From assembly GCA_964007475.1 (NCBI GenBank), contig OZ023273.1, forward strand, positions 131,062,732 through 131,126,731: a stretch of DNA of 64,000 nucleotides. The letters are read 5' to 3'. Shown here piece after piece: positions 1 through 13,339 of this stretch. The position numbers and the translations under genes were made by a program. This DNA comes from Hybos culiciformis. Lineage: Eukaryota > Arthropoda > Insecta > Diptera > Hybotidae. The notes under the pieces were generated by a model. It saw nothing but the letters and a program-made list of their open reading frames with translations. It was not told the origin of the DNA and ran no database searches. Every line of letters begins with the position of its first letter. The stretch's first letter is position 1.

Positions 1-55
1 TATTCATTCCCAGTCCATCCCTGGTACTATTAGACTTATTTAGACGAAAGGGTCT

Positions 56-1054
56 GGGGTGGAATCATATAACAATTGTCACCGGTCGACAATCGACAAT
101 TGTCACAAAATTTAACAATTTTCGACTTTTTGCTTTATGTAATTTTAAAAGGTGGAAAATTCATTTCTCATAATTTTATTGAGAAATTAACCAAAAAAAA
201 TTTAAATATTTGTCGACCTCGTTCATAAAAGCGACCATGTCGATTTCTTTGCTTCACGTAAAAAGATCGCGAATTTTAGTTTAATCGTTTAAAAAAAAAA
301 AAAATGTAGAGAATTTGGCTAAAGTGCAGATGGGTGTTGAGCTTCGATTTCGCTGAAACTTGGTGGGGAGGTAGAGGCGGTGACCAAACCCTCAAGTCCA
401 AGAGGATTTTTTCAGGAAACCCTCCGTTCCGGAGATATGGCCCCCAAAGTTTTCATACACACCAAAATAAGATTGTTCCGAAAAAAATTGTTTGGATTTG
501 ACATTCGGGGCACCTCCTCTACCCCCTCTCCAAAAATAGGGCAAATAGGAGCAAAAAAAATTTCCTGTATAAGAAACATATGAAAAATTTGGTGGGTCAT
601 ATTTCCGAAACGGGGGCTTTCGTGGAAAAATCCTGTTGGATTTCGAGGTTTAGTCATCGCATCTACCTCCTCCCCAAATTTCAGCCAAATCGACGTTCAT
701 TTACTATAGAAACGACCAAAAAATAGCTGTCGTTTTATTTTGATAGACAATTCACGATAATTTAAGTTAAAGGAAGCAAATTTTTTTTATCGACAATTGA
801 CTACAAAATTTCAGAAAAGTCGGTACATAATTCTTCGCTTTTCCTCTACAAATTTTACAAATATTTTATAAATTAAGGTTTACTTTATAAACTAGTTATC
901 CTTTCAAGATATTTATTGAGTTTTACTACCTTTTTATTTCAAAATGACGATGACGATTAGATACGTGAAGCATAATTTTCATTGTCCATAGAAATTGGTC
1001 GTGTTTGAAATTGTCGATTGTCACAAAGACCACAAAGTTACATAATTCCACCCC
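56..1054. mobile_element. Foldback-type inverted-repeat element, about 1 kb
   Basis: The outer ends are inverted: GGGGTGGAATCATATAAC at 56 faces ATAATTCCACCCC ending at 1054, and both ends carry a GACAATCGACAATT-like subterminal motif (about 90-105 and 1012-1022). A second, inner inverted repeat of roughly 80% identity pairs about 349-457 with about 590-705. Because of it, the two strands encode mirror-image short ORFs beginning MTKP; these are repeat artefacts, not genes. No clear target duplication is visible and no transposase is present. It is probably a non-autonomous DNA element of unknown superfamily. Confidence 0.6.
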
Positions 1055-4000
1055 TGGAATTAGTAAATTAAAATCAAAATCTTTAACCAAAAAAAAAATC
1101 AAAAATCAAAACTATTACCTCGACCAGAAATGGACATGGACTGAACATGTTTTAAAAAAGAGGTTAGATAATAACAACTTGTTTGAAATAAACAGCAGAT
1201 ATATGCAAACCCACATTTAAGTAAAATATTCATTCAAAATATTACATATTTGATTAGTTGATTATTATTTTGAATAAATTTTCAGATCCCGAGTTGATTA
1301 AAATTTTATTTTAAAAATTTTCCACTTTATAGAAGAAAAAATTTTTACATGAACAACCATAAAATAAAATTATCTACTTGATAACCTTTTCTTTAAATAA
1401 AGTTTTTTTTTTAAACAAAAAAAAACTTCATCTTATTTTCTTTATATTTTGATTGACAACCCTTGAGATTTTTCCTTTCTCTAAATTGAATTAAAGTTCA
1501 CTATGTTAAATTGTTGAATAACTTTAATATTATATACTTTGTACAATGTGTACTAATATTTATCTAATACAAGTGTTCTACACACAAAGATATTTCATGA
1601 AAATGGATAAAAGTCTCTATTTATGAACTTCAATAAAGAGTTTAATTTTTAATGAATTTTCTGCTTCTATATAATTAAGTAGTGAGCTTTTTGTCTATAA
1701 AAATGTTTTGGGCTTTATTTTCGCAAAAAAATGAATTCCGAACGATTTGTATCTAACACAAATCTGAAAAAGTTTTCCATTCCAAGTCTGAAACAAACTA
1801 TGTACATATAAAATTTTACTCTCATTTTGTGATATTTTTATTAATTTGAAAATATTATAAATTCTATGCATGATTAACTTTTTTTTATTGTCTCGGGCTT
1901 ATACAGACTGCATCTTTAAATATCTCGATAAAAAAATAGTAGTTGAAAATATTATTGAAATTTTTGGCACAATTATTAATAAAAGCTGAGCTGGATATCA
2001 TTCATTTATGGTATACTTATATAAAAGAGATTATCCTAAATCTATCAAACAGTTTTAATTTTTGCTTAAGTTTAACATTTTTCTCATTTAAATTGACTCC
2101 TTATACAATTTTTTAATAAAATTTTTTGAGAAAAATTACTTCACAAATATTTAGCAATATAGTTAATTGAAAGTAGACGATTTTAGTTTTTTGAATTTTG
2201 TCACTGCGATAAAAATAAGTTGCTAAATAACTAACTTCTTGAAATGTACTTTAAAAAACAATACTATGATAGGATGAATGAACTTCTATGATAGAATATG
2301 AACGAAACTAATGATTTTCTCTAGATCTTTAAGAAAGGTTGGAATACACCTAGGATTCTTCTTTTAATATAAAAATACAACATATTTTGAATTAATAATG
2401 AATTTAGAATTCTGGTTTTATTTTTGTGTTAATTTTTTTTTTTTAAATAACCTTTTTTAAATAAATATTATTCAAAAAAATTTATACCAAATAATTGTTT
2501 TAAATTTCCTTCAACCAATTTCTAGCCAAATGAGTTTGTGTTTAATTTAATTTAAAATGTCAAACTATTTTTGTGGTATAGTCAATTTCTAGTTTGATGA
2601 ACCATTTAGGAATGATTTTTAGATTATTTTTAGATTTTTTATCGCAGGATAAAGTTGGAATATTCAGTTGTTATGAAATGATGATATCAAAAGTGAACAA
2701 TTTAATTTTTTGTTTATTTATGGTTTTAATGGTTGTTTTTTTTAGATATATAGCGAATAAAGTTTGTAATTCCTAATTTTTGAATATGTACATTTATTTT
2801 TTAAAAAACCTCTATAGAAATAATAATAATATAGGTTTTCAAAAAATTTCATATTTAATTTGAAATTTAATTACGAAAGCAATATAATCTTTAAACTTCC
2901 AAGCATCGATCTATATTTGTACTTATTCGATAGGATTTCAGGTCACACAGAGGTGATTTTCGAAATTTTTACGCTCGAAAAATTGAATAACTGCTTTTTT
3001 TTGGGAAAATGTAATAGGGGTTGCTTGTTTTGAACGTGTGTAACTTGCCACATGATATCTTTGTGGCAACTATGACTTCACATATATATATCGATTTCCC
3101 ATTCAACTATTTGTTGTTTCTTTTCTTTTTTTTATATATTTATATTAAGCAATTTCGTTTATCAAATAACTCAAGGTACTGAATTCACTTGATTCGGTAG
3201 AATTAGCATCAATCACGTTGAAAATTCTTTTAGTTCTCAAAAGATTATTTGGAATATTTTCAGCTTCTATATCTCTAATCTCTGACATCCAAAAAAAATA
3301 ACTTAACTTAATTAACTTAATTAACTAAGGCTAAAAATATTATCAACAAGTACGGATAATTTTGAAAATTTTCACAACTGGTACGGTACGACCGCATTGC
3401 ACCGTACCTTCAGAATATCTGCATGAAAGCACATCACTAGAACTGATGACGATTCTTTACCACAGTGTTTGATTTTTAAATTTTTAAATTCCTTACCACA
3501 GTATAAAAATAGGTTTCATATTTTGACATCATTTACAATTTTATATAGTCTTAAGTTTTTTTTTTTGTTTTGCAATACATCGAATCTATTTGCTAACAAA
3601 AATATTAAATTTTGTAATTAAAAAGACATAGCAAAAATAAACATTACAATTTACAAACAATCGGACTATGCTTTTATTGCCAAAAATAAAAAAAGTAATA
3701 AAAAAAAATAAAAACAAAATGAAAAATTTATGAAATTTTTAAAGCAAGGGATAACAATTTTATTTTTTTTTGCCTTATGCCTGTTTCAATTTTTTTTTTG
3801 TTTTTTTTTTGTTTTGTTGTTTTTTTTACATTATTATCCTTTTATTTTGTATCAGATTTATTTATCTTTTTATTGAATGATAATAGATAATAATAATAAT
3901 AATAATAACAATCAACATCATAATAAAAAAATATAATATTCGCTTTTGTTCATTTATTTTCGAATCGAAGATCATAATAATAAATATAAATTAAAATATT

Positions 4001-4411
4001 TATTGTTTTTAAAAAGAAATCAAACAGATGGTAAATTTCATGTTTATTGTGTAAAAAAAAAAAAAAAATTGTATTTTCTGTTTCTTTATTTTTTTTTTCT
4101 CGGTTCATTATTATGAATAGGAAAATGTAATAAATTTTATTGAATGAGAAGAAAAAAAAAATAAATAAAAACACAACAAAAATTAATCACGTCATTTAAG
4201 ATATGTATGTACATTGTACATAACGTTATGTATAAATGTAAGTGAATAAATTTTTTTTTAGCGAATTAAAGGGGTTAAATATGGTGAATGACATCATCAG
4301 ATCACTTAAAGCCTATTGTGGTGGTGAATTTTATGACAAAATATTTTTAAGACAATTTTCCATCAAAATGTCTATCAGTCTCACACTAAAATATATTGTT
4401 ATAGCTAACTA
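1055..4411. other. AT-rich intergenic DNA, no gene seen
   Basis: Only short chance ORFs, A/T homopolymers and an (AAT)n tract near 3888-3910 are visible. A short GC-richer hairpin, GGTACGGT pairing with ACCGTACC, lies near 3381-3409 and may be a transposon relic. Confidence 0.6.
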
Positions 4412-4598
4412 CAGCGCCGTAACTAGTTTTTCTAGTGCCCTTTGCAAGATTACATTTTTGGGCCCTAACCTAATCCTTATTTTTTTATAAAAATTTTTAT
4501 TATCGATGAATTTTTTTTTTCGTTTGCCATTTCCAAGGCCCCCCAGATCTTGGGCCCTATGCGAGTGCACCTGTTGCACCTGCCTAGTTACGGCACTG
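4412..4598. mobile_element. Short hAT-like MITE, 187 bp
   Basis: The terminal inverted repeats are CAGCGCCGTAACTAG at 4412 and CTAGTTACGGCACTG ending at 4598, with one mismatch over 15 bp. CAG...CTG ends are typical of hAT elements. The flanks are GCTAACTA on the left and GCTAAACTA on the right, an 8-bp target duplication apart from one inserted A. The interior is GC-richer than its surroundings (GGGCCC twice) and has no coding capacity. Confidence 0.7.
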
Positions 4599-6612
4599 GC
4601 TAAACTATACACTTCTCCGATTTCAGTTGTATAAAATGCCAAAATATTCGGAATCTATAGTTGGAATCTTGTTTAAAGGATGAGATTTTACAATTCTGGG
4701 CTTATCAATTAATTTTTGTGACTACTATGTAAATAAATATACATATATGTATTATACTGTATAAGAATCTAAGTACCTAGTATTAGGAAATTGTATATAG
4801 TTCATTATGAGTATTAAAATCTAATTAATAATAATAATATAATAATAATTATAATAAAAATAATTATAATAATATTTTATCAATTTTACACCAATATAAT
4901 TTTTGGGCAATTGCCAATATATATATTTTTTAGAATTTTTTCGTTCAGTTCAAATATTAAAATCAGATTTTTTTGTTCGGTTGATAGTAATTGAATAAAT
5001 GTAAAGTAAAATTTGGTTCTTGCAATACAAATAATACTGGGGCTTTCAAAAAGTACACTATGTATACATTAAAAAGCTTTATTATTTACTGTACAAAAGT
5101 ATAACAAACAGCAAAAATGAATAAAAAATTAATTTAATTTTCATTAAAAAAAAATTATAAAAAATCTGATAAAATACATTAAATTTGAATTAAGTTTGTA
5201 TCCTTAAAATCCTTTAATCTTTTCGAGAAAATTTTTTTTTATCAGTTATGTAACTTATTGTTGATTTTTAAGATTATTAAAAGCTATATATACTTTTTAG
5301 GGTATCTCACAGATACACAGATATATGATGTTATTTATCATTCCTAATTAATTATAATGATTGAAGTTTCAAATGTATTGGATATTGAGTTTTGGTAACT
5401 TGGTATAATTCATGTTTCTGGCTGAATGGAATTTGAAATCAAAAAAATACTATTATTGGTTTTTAATCTTCAATTAACATTCCATATAGTTATATTGATA
5501 ATACTATATTTTCCAATATTTTTTTTTTCACTTATTTTGTTATATTTTTATTACTTTTCTTTTACCTCTTTTAACACGCATTAACGATATAGTGAAAATA
5601 TTTTTGATTCTATAAAATTCAATTGTGGGCTGTTCAATATTGAAATCAGAAACATGAAACTTTTTATAACAAATTTTTAGATTACAATCGTTATATTCAC
5701 CATAAAAAAAAAATTTAATTTTAATTTAATTTAAGTACGCTGAGCGGCTGAGCGTTGGTTTTCATATATCCGCAATCACGAAAGTAAGCATTCACTCAAG
5801 ATTTTTAAATTCTTCAGAGCATGCATTTTTCAATGTAATCTGCTTAAAAGCACTCATACTCGAACCGCTTCTAAAAAAAGTTTTGTGTTGTATATGTGTC
5901 ATCGAACATATAAAAGCCTATGCTTTATTATATATTTTACTATAATGAAGCTTCAATGAGAAAAAAATTAGAAAAGTCGATAACTTCCACCTATTTCAAA
6001 TCATGCGACGAATAGTTTTATTAAATATATGTTGAATCGGAAGAAACTTTTTCGCAATCATAATTACCCATTTACAGAATTAATTAATAAATTATTTAAA
6101 TTAAAAAAAAAAATAGATATTAAAAATAAATATTTCTCAAAATCACCACAATGTACTCTGTTTCAACCAAAGTGTTAAAAATTTACTTAAAAATTGAACG
6201 TAATGTGTAATCTTTTATTTATTTTTTAACATGTTAATATTTGAAAATAACAAAAGAGAATAACAATAACAATAACATTATATATTAACTAAAAGAAAAT
6301 AAAAAAAAAACATCTGCTGGTTTAAAAAGGCATGTTTAAATTTTTATTATATATTTTAAACTTAAAGTGTGTATATTTTCATTTTTGGAACAAACAAAAT
6401 ATGTATAAATAATTTACTGCTAGGATTTTTGTTATTTTTTTTTTTTTAAATATTTATACATAGCTAAAATAGCTTTTATATTTTTAATTCTTATTCGTAC
6501 TTTCTTAAAAATATTGCGATAGGAACCTATTAAAGAGAGTAGTAAAATTAATTTTATGTGACTTGAAAGTTGAAAATTTTTAGAAAATACATATTTTGTA
6601 TTTTAATCTTAA
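4599..6612. other. AT-rich intergenic DNA, no gene seen
   Basis: No convincing ORF, splice pattern or structural RNA. The stretch 5738-5870 is less AT-rich but not recognisable. Confidence 0.55.
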
Positions 6613-7957
6613 TGCTAGAGATAGAGTCGACGTAATTCACGCGCGTGTACGCACGTAAAAAATCAAATTGTATGAAAATGTATGAGACCGGCTATACGCA
6701 ACGACGTAAAACGTAGCTTACGCGCGTAAAAGTTGAAATATTTTAACTTTCCCAGTATTTTACGCCGTACATTGTGGAAATCATTTGTTTATAATTGTGT
6801 TGTTTATTTTGTTGTAATTAGAAAAAAAAATTGTGTTGTTTATTTTGTTGTATTTAGAAAAAAAAAAATTTACAAACAAATAATTATTTAATAAAATAAA
6901 AAAGTTCATAAATATAATTATATTCAAAAATAAAAATTAAATAATTATTTATTGCAAATTTATTAAAATTTTTTATGTTTTATTAAGTTATAAATAAATT
7001 AAAAAGCATTATAAAAATATTACAAACAGAATCCATTTTATTTTTCTAATTTAATTTTTCTCTTTTTCTCTTTTGTTTTTCGCATGTGAACGGCGTTGAG
7101 CATAATGCTAGAGATAGAGTCGACGTAATTCACGCGCGTATGCGTGCGTAAAAAAAATAAAAAAAACCTGTTTTTTTTACCTGTTATGCTCAACGCCGTT
7201 CACATGCGAAAAACAAAAGAGAAAAATGTCATCCAATTTTTATTTTAATTATTATTTTTTCTTTAAAATTTTTTTTAAGTAATTTTAGTTTGTAATTATT
7301 ATCTTTTAGTTTTTAATTATTGTATTTAATAAAATAAAAAAGTTCATAAATATAATTATATTCAAAAATAAAAATAAATAATTATTTATTGCAAATTTAT
7401 TAAAATTTTTTATGTTTTATTAAGTTATAAATAAATTAAAAAGCATTATAAAAATATTCTGTTTGTAATATTTTTATAATGCTTTTTAATTTATTTATAA
7501 CTTAATAAAACATAAAAAATTTTAATAAATTTGCAATAAATAATTATTTAATTTTTATTTTTGAATATAATTATATTTATGAACTTTTTTATTTTATTAA
7601 ATAATTATTTGTTTGTAAAATTTTTTTTTTTCTAAATACAACAAAATAAACAATACAATTTTTTTTTCTAATTACAACAAAATAAACAACACAATTATAA
7701 ACAAATGATTTCCACAATGTACGGCGTAAAATACTGGGAAAGTTAAAATATTTCAACTTTTACGCGCGTAAGCTACGTTTTACGTCGTTGCGTATAGCCG
7801 GTCTCATACATTTTCATACAATTTGATTTTTTACGTGCGTACACGCGCGTGAATTACGTCGACTCTATCTCTAGCATAACAGGTAAAAAAAACAGGTTTT
7901 TTTTATTTTTTTTACGCGCGCATACGCGCGTGAATTACTTCGACTCTATCTCTAGCA
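6613..7957. mobile_element. Compound PIF/Harbinger-like palindromic element
   Basis: Two long arms, 6613-7032 and 7456-7876, are near-perfect inverted copies with only a few differences visible. The ends read TGCTAGAGATAGAGTCGACG inward and are flanked by TAA at 6610-6612, 7877-7879 and 7958-7960, the 3-bp TWA duplication typical of PIF/Harbinger elements. A second end of the same type starts at 7106, also after TAA (7103-7105); its first 77 bp recur inverted at 7877-7957. A third inverted pair lies at about 7073-7102 and 7185-7215. The centre (about 7321-7597) is a tight hairpin with an 8-nt loop, CTGTTTGT. No transposase ORF remains. The near identity of the arms suggests recent origin or gene conversion. 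Confidence 0.75.
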
Positions 7958-7960
7958 TAA

Positions 7961-10900
7961 TGCGTTATTATCCACACTATTTGTTCTATATTTGTTCTAG
8001 TACAGATATAATGTTGTTGAAGATATTAAATATAAGTTAGAACGAAATATAAAGCGCCAATACAGTCTTCTGTGTAATTAAAATGGTATGAATTTATTTA
8101 ATTAGTATTTAGTTAGGTAGTGGTTTTTTTTCCGTTGTTGAACAAATATAAGAATAATGAGAAATAAGACCTGCATTGACATTGTCTATCATTTTATTAA
8201 TTTTATATTTGATTTTTGAAATAATTCTCGAAAGAATTAAAAAAAATTTGATGGACTTTTTCAAGCTTTGAAATTCTAAAAAGCTTTAATTTGTACCAAA
8301 AATCAAAAATTTTTAATTCCAATCAAAAAATTTAGAATTGATTGATTTACATTATCATATAAGCCTATAAGGAATCTCTGGCATTGTTCTTCTACACATG
8401 TAAAAAAAAATATTAATTATGCTTGATAAATTTTTTGCTTGGTTCTCTTCTTTTTATTTATATTTAATAAAAAAAAAAAAAATAAAATTTAACATGAGTT
8501 TTAAGGACAGAAAATGATATTATTCAGAGAAAAAAAATAATTTTATTTTGTTTGTTATTGTTGCTGGTTTTTGTATATTTTAATTGTATTACGCTCGACA
8601 GATAATTAAATTTAGTGCAAGATTAAATAATGCGTATTATAATCAGAATTAAAATAATAAAAAATAAAACTTTTCAATTCCTTTATTTTAATATTTACAC
8701 AATTTTTGTTTACAAAAAGCAACAACAACAACAATAACAAAATTGTATTTAATTCAAAGTACTTTACAAAATTGATATCCCTTGTTTTTGTTTATTTTTG
8801 TTCTTGTTTTCTTTTTTTTAATGACTTTCATTTTATTGGAGTTGAAAAAAAAAAAAAAAAAAATTCTGAAAATAAAAGGTTTGAGCATTAAATTTTCAAA
8901 GTGGGATTATTATTATTTTTATTGCAAATTTTTTTTTTTTGTTTTCAAACAGGCATAAAAAATTAAAAAAATTTTTTTTTTTTTAATTTTCTTTCATTTC
9001 ATATTTATTGTAATTTATGAAAAGATTAACAAGAAAATAAAAAAAAAAAAAATCATTTTATTTGTAAAGTTTTGTAATTCAGGATGTGCATATATTAAAG
9101 TTGAGTTAAAGCAATGGTTAATAAAAAAAAAATAATATTTTTTTATTGATTCTTACTACGAGAAGAAAAAGCTGTGCTCAAATGTTAATCCCAAAAATAG
9201 TCTTGTATGAGAAAGAGAATATCGATCAAGTGACGTATAGTGTTCTATAGTCATCAGGCTTATTTAATGCTTATTTAATGTTTATTCAGTCTTAATTAGG
9301 ATTAATTTTTTTTCACATTTAAAATAGTCAACGAGAACTGGACTGGACCAAGAACAATTTGCACGCTGCACGGTTATGGCCGTTTTTGGTTCGCTTTCCA
9401 TTAAAAAACTGACGATATGTTTTCATTAAATGACCGTTTTCGGTCCGTCCGTCACCCGTCACTAAAATACTTATAAATTTTGAACTTACCATTCAAAAAT
9501 TTAGAAAGGTTCTTTTTTTAAGGTGATTTTAATGTATAATTCACGTGACTTTTAGAAAATTTGTTAGGTATAAAAAAATAGTTCTGTAGAAACGAATATA
9601 TATTAAAGCTTATCGTTCCAAATTTAATACATTTTTTAATTAATTAACCTAGCTATTCGTAATTTATCTGAATTGATTGTATGTTTTATTTAAGATATCT
9701 TTGGAATTCAATATTTTTAAATATTTTGTTCACCCCTAAGAAATATGATTATATAGTGGTTTAATTAAATTATACTATACCTATACCCATGATAAAAAAT
9801 ATATTAAAAATATTTATAGTTTTCAGTCTACAAAAATTTCTCAATTAAAATTAACGAAAAAAAAAAAAGAAGAACTAAATTACTAGAATACTTATTTGAT
9901 GTTTAAAGAATGATCCAACCAAATAGAATTTATTAGATTTTCTTGCATAAATTTACACAAGATAAGAAGTCTATTACATTGAAATCCCTGATGAATAAGA
10001 TACAGCAATGTTATTAAATTTCTATACAGAAAATGTGAATAGCAAATTACAAAATTTATAAAATCATTTTGTAAGGGCTTTTCAACTATATACAATACCT
10101 ACTGATGGCTATAACAATATTATATTTTTTGAATAATATTTTTACAAAAAAGATGGTTATAATTTAATATGAGTGTAATAAACTTGCTTTAAACTAATAA
10201 ATTTATCTAAATGAAAATTTAATTAAACTCACAATTTTCTTCGAAAATTGGATTTTGAATTAAATTTTCGTTTTTTGTTTTTTTTTTGTTTTTTTGGACA
10301 TCAAATTTGTAGTGCAAAAATATTTCTATTCTTATAATATTATTATTGAGAAAAAAGGAAAAACAAAATTAAGAACAAGATATTTTCAGAATGAAAATTA
10401 GTACGAAAAAGGAATGAATAAATAGTATATTATAAAAGTCCATGTTTGGAATTTAAAGTAGAGTGAATTTCAAAATTAAGCTATAGTAACAAATTCTGGA
10501 AAATGTCAAAATTTCAATTATAAAATACCAAACTATCTAAATATTTAAGGCAATCAACGGTTTAGTTTAGAGCTTGTCTGATTAGAAATATTTTATTTTA
10601 TATGAAAACATTTTGGTGAAAATAGAAATTGTTAAAAAATTTATATGTTTCAGTTAATCAATAAAAGTTCCGATTTTAACTTTGAATCTAAAAATGATTC
10701 GCAACCAAATTGACAATATTATGTTTTTTTTAATCATTATTGCTTTTAGAAGTTCAGAAATTATATTTTGTAGTTGGGCTATTTTTCTTTCAATCCTCAC
10801 TGTTCTGGAATGGTTTTTTTAAACGTTTTTTTTTTTAAAAAGAAGTGCCAAATGTTAAAAATACAATATTTCAATGATATACTTAACGTAATTAGAATTA

Positions 10901-13002
10901 CTCTAATTCTAGGAATAAGGTAGCATCATCTGTTTAGTCTTTAATTTTTTTTTTAAATTAAAAAAAATGTTTGATATAAAGATATGATAGGTATGTAATA
11001 TATGCTCCATTAAGTTGTATTTAACAACTGAAACCCACAGGATTGTGGTCACTTTTATTTTACTTTAAGTTATAAAAGTGGTACATGAACAAAACAAAAA
11101 TAAATTTAAAAATTTCTGAAATTTGCTCTTATTTTATTGAATTTTCGTTTAAGTTTATTATAATTTTTTTTTTTTGTACTTTTCTTTGTACGAAAATAGT
11201 ATTTACCAAAGTCAAAAAGTTTTATTGTCCTGTTAAATTTGATTAAAAAAAAATATTTTGTGCTATTTTTTTTCCCTTTTTTTTATTTTGAAATGGTTCT
11301 TAATGTTCTTTAAGATTTAATAAAATCGACTTATAAAATTCAGAGACCATTAAAACAATAAAAAATAAATTTAGCAAATTTTCACGAGAAGTGTGTACAC
11401 TTTACATTTAATATAATTAAAGTGAAAAGAAAAAGATAAATATTATTTTGATATGAAAAGTTTTAGTTTTTTTTTTAATTAATTCTAAAAATATTTTATA
11501 GAGTAACATCACATTAAAAATATATCTCTTAAGGCGAGCCGACAACTAGATTTGTTTACAATAATCGCTAAAAACCGTTTTCTTTTAAATGAGTCAGAGA
11601 GCAATTCAATAAGAAGACATGGTTTGCAAATTCTTTCACTATCAACACTAAGTTATTAACTAAATTTTTTATGTTAAATTTGATATTGTAAATTATTTAC
11701 ATGTAATAATTGCCTTTCTAAAATGCGATAAGTGGACCTTTGGATTTTGGAAATTAAGGACGAGTAATCACTATTAATGTATACAATCTTAATTTTGAAA
11801 CATAATAATACAAACATAATTTGCTACATACAAAAACTAAAACAAATGTTACTTTGAATAAAAAAGAATTTAACGCCAACGCATTGGCTTTTCAAAATAA
11901 AATGTTTGGAATACCCTTATTTAATAAATATTTATAAATCAAGATAAAAAAACATAAAAGTTGATTTATATAAAAATAGCATTTAAGGTGTGATAAAAAA
12001 AAAACTTTTTTCATATAAAGTCACAGGAAAGTTTTATAAAGAAATTATAAAGTGTCAATCGATGGTTAAAATAAGAAAAAAAAACAGATTTTTTTTTATT
12101 GCTTCAGAAAAGCTGACAATAAGAATATTGAGAACTAACTTATTTTGTTATGGCAAAAAGCACAAAACAATTTTCTTCTGGTGGTTTTTTTTTCTTCTCA
12201 TTTGAAGTTTCTGTACAACTATTTGGAAATAATAGTAGTTTTTTTTTTTTTTTTAATAAATAAAACTAACTTTTCAAAGGAGAGAGAAAAAAAAAAACAG
12301 TTTTTCAAAACTTTACTTTCCATTCCATTTGCTTTTATTTTTTTTTATTATTTATATATTTTTTTAAAGTCGGTTTTTTTTTTTGCCCTCCTGAAAGTAG
12401 AGTAGTAGTTATTTGGAAAGTTTTTCTTTGATAGAGAAAAGAACAACAAAAAAAAAAAAAAAATTAAATGAAAACTGAAATTCAAAACGAATTTATTTTT
12501 ATTTAGCGCGCAGAGTATCTTCTTAAAGGAAATGAATTGAGATTTTCGATAAGCAAAAAAAAAAATATATAATATAAACTTTTATCTTTAATTTTAATAT
12601 GCTTAGGATTAAGGTCAACTTAAAAATTCTCTTAAACTGAAAATGATAAGATTGAGAATTCTTGTTGTAACTTATAAAAATTTATGCAAAATAAGTTGCA
12701 CAGAGTTGGATGGTTATTATTATTATTATTATGCATATAATAAAGTGAAAGAATGAAAGTTTTGATTTAATTTAATTTTTAGATTTCTTGCATAGATTCT
12801 GTTAGGTATACTCCGTATACTGTATATACATTGACATTTGCGATTGTTGAAAATTATTTGTGATTGTTGACGATGCTTCCAATTTCTGCAGAAATTAATG
12901 GTCGTTTTTAACTTAAGGCAGAATTTTGTGTTATTTAAATAAATTTGTGAAAAATTAGCAAATTTTGTTAATTATCAATTTTATTTTTTTATGGTTTTCT
13001 TT
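7961..13002. other. AT-rich intergenic DNA, no gene seen
   Basis: Homopolymer-rich sequence. A GC-richer patch at about 9340-9470 holds two similar segments around GGCCGTTTTTGGTTCG and GACCGTTTTCGGTCCG, possibly an unrecognised repeat relic. A (TTA)n tract lies near 12715-12732. Confidence 0.55.
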
Positions 13003-13339
13003 AAAGGCCGGTTTTCACGATCCAAGTACACTTTGTCCAAGTTTCTTTGATCAAAGTCACTTGGACCAAGTTACTTTGAACCTACTTTTTACTTTGAAGT
13101 TACTTTGATGAATAAAAAAAAATTATGATTAAAAAAATTGTCAAATTCAAATTTTTTTTTTTATTTATTTATTTTTTTTACAAATACACTACTTTGATCA
13201 AAGTAAGTAGAGCAGTGTCCAACTAAACTTTGATGTGTCTACTTTGTCCAAGTTGACTTTGACACCCTGTTTACACGATCAAAAAGAACGTCCAAGTCGA
13301 CTTGGACAAAGTGTACTTGGATCGTGAAAACCAACCTTT
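13003..13339. mobile_element. MITE with 39-bp terminal inverted repeats
   Basis: The left end (13003-13041) and right end (13301-13339) are inverted copies differing at only 2 of 39 positions, both in the GGCCGG/GGTTGG motif. The arms include TTTTCACGATCCAAGTACAC. If the ends are read as AAGG...CCTT, the flanks are TA on both sides, as for Tc1/mariner-type MITEs. The interior has several degenerate copies of ACTTTGATCAAAGT-like and TCCAAGT motifs. No coding capacity. Confidence 0.75.

Noticed and set aside
380..657. Opposite-strand ORFs both starting MTKP
   Set aside because: They are the two arms of an inverted repeat inside a transposon-like element and show no protein domain.
3381..3409. 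GGTACGGT...ACCGTACC hairpin as a regulatory RNA
   Set aside because: The stem is only 8 bp and isolated, with no transcript context; a repeat relic is more likely.
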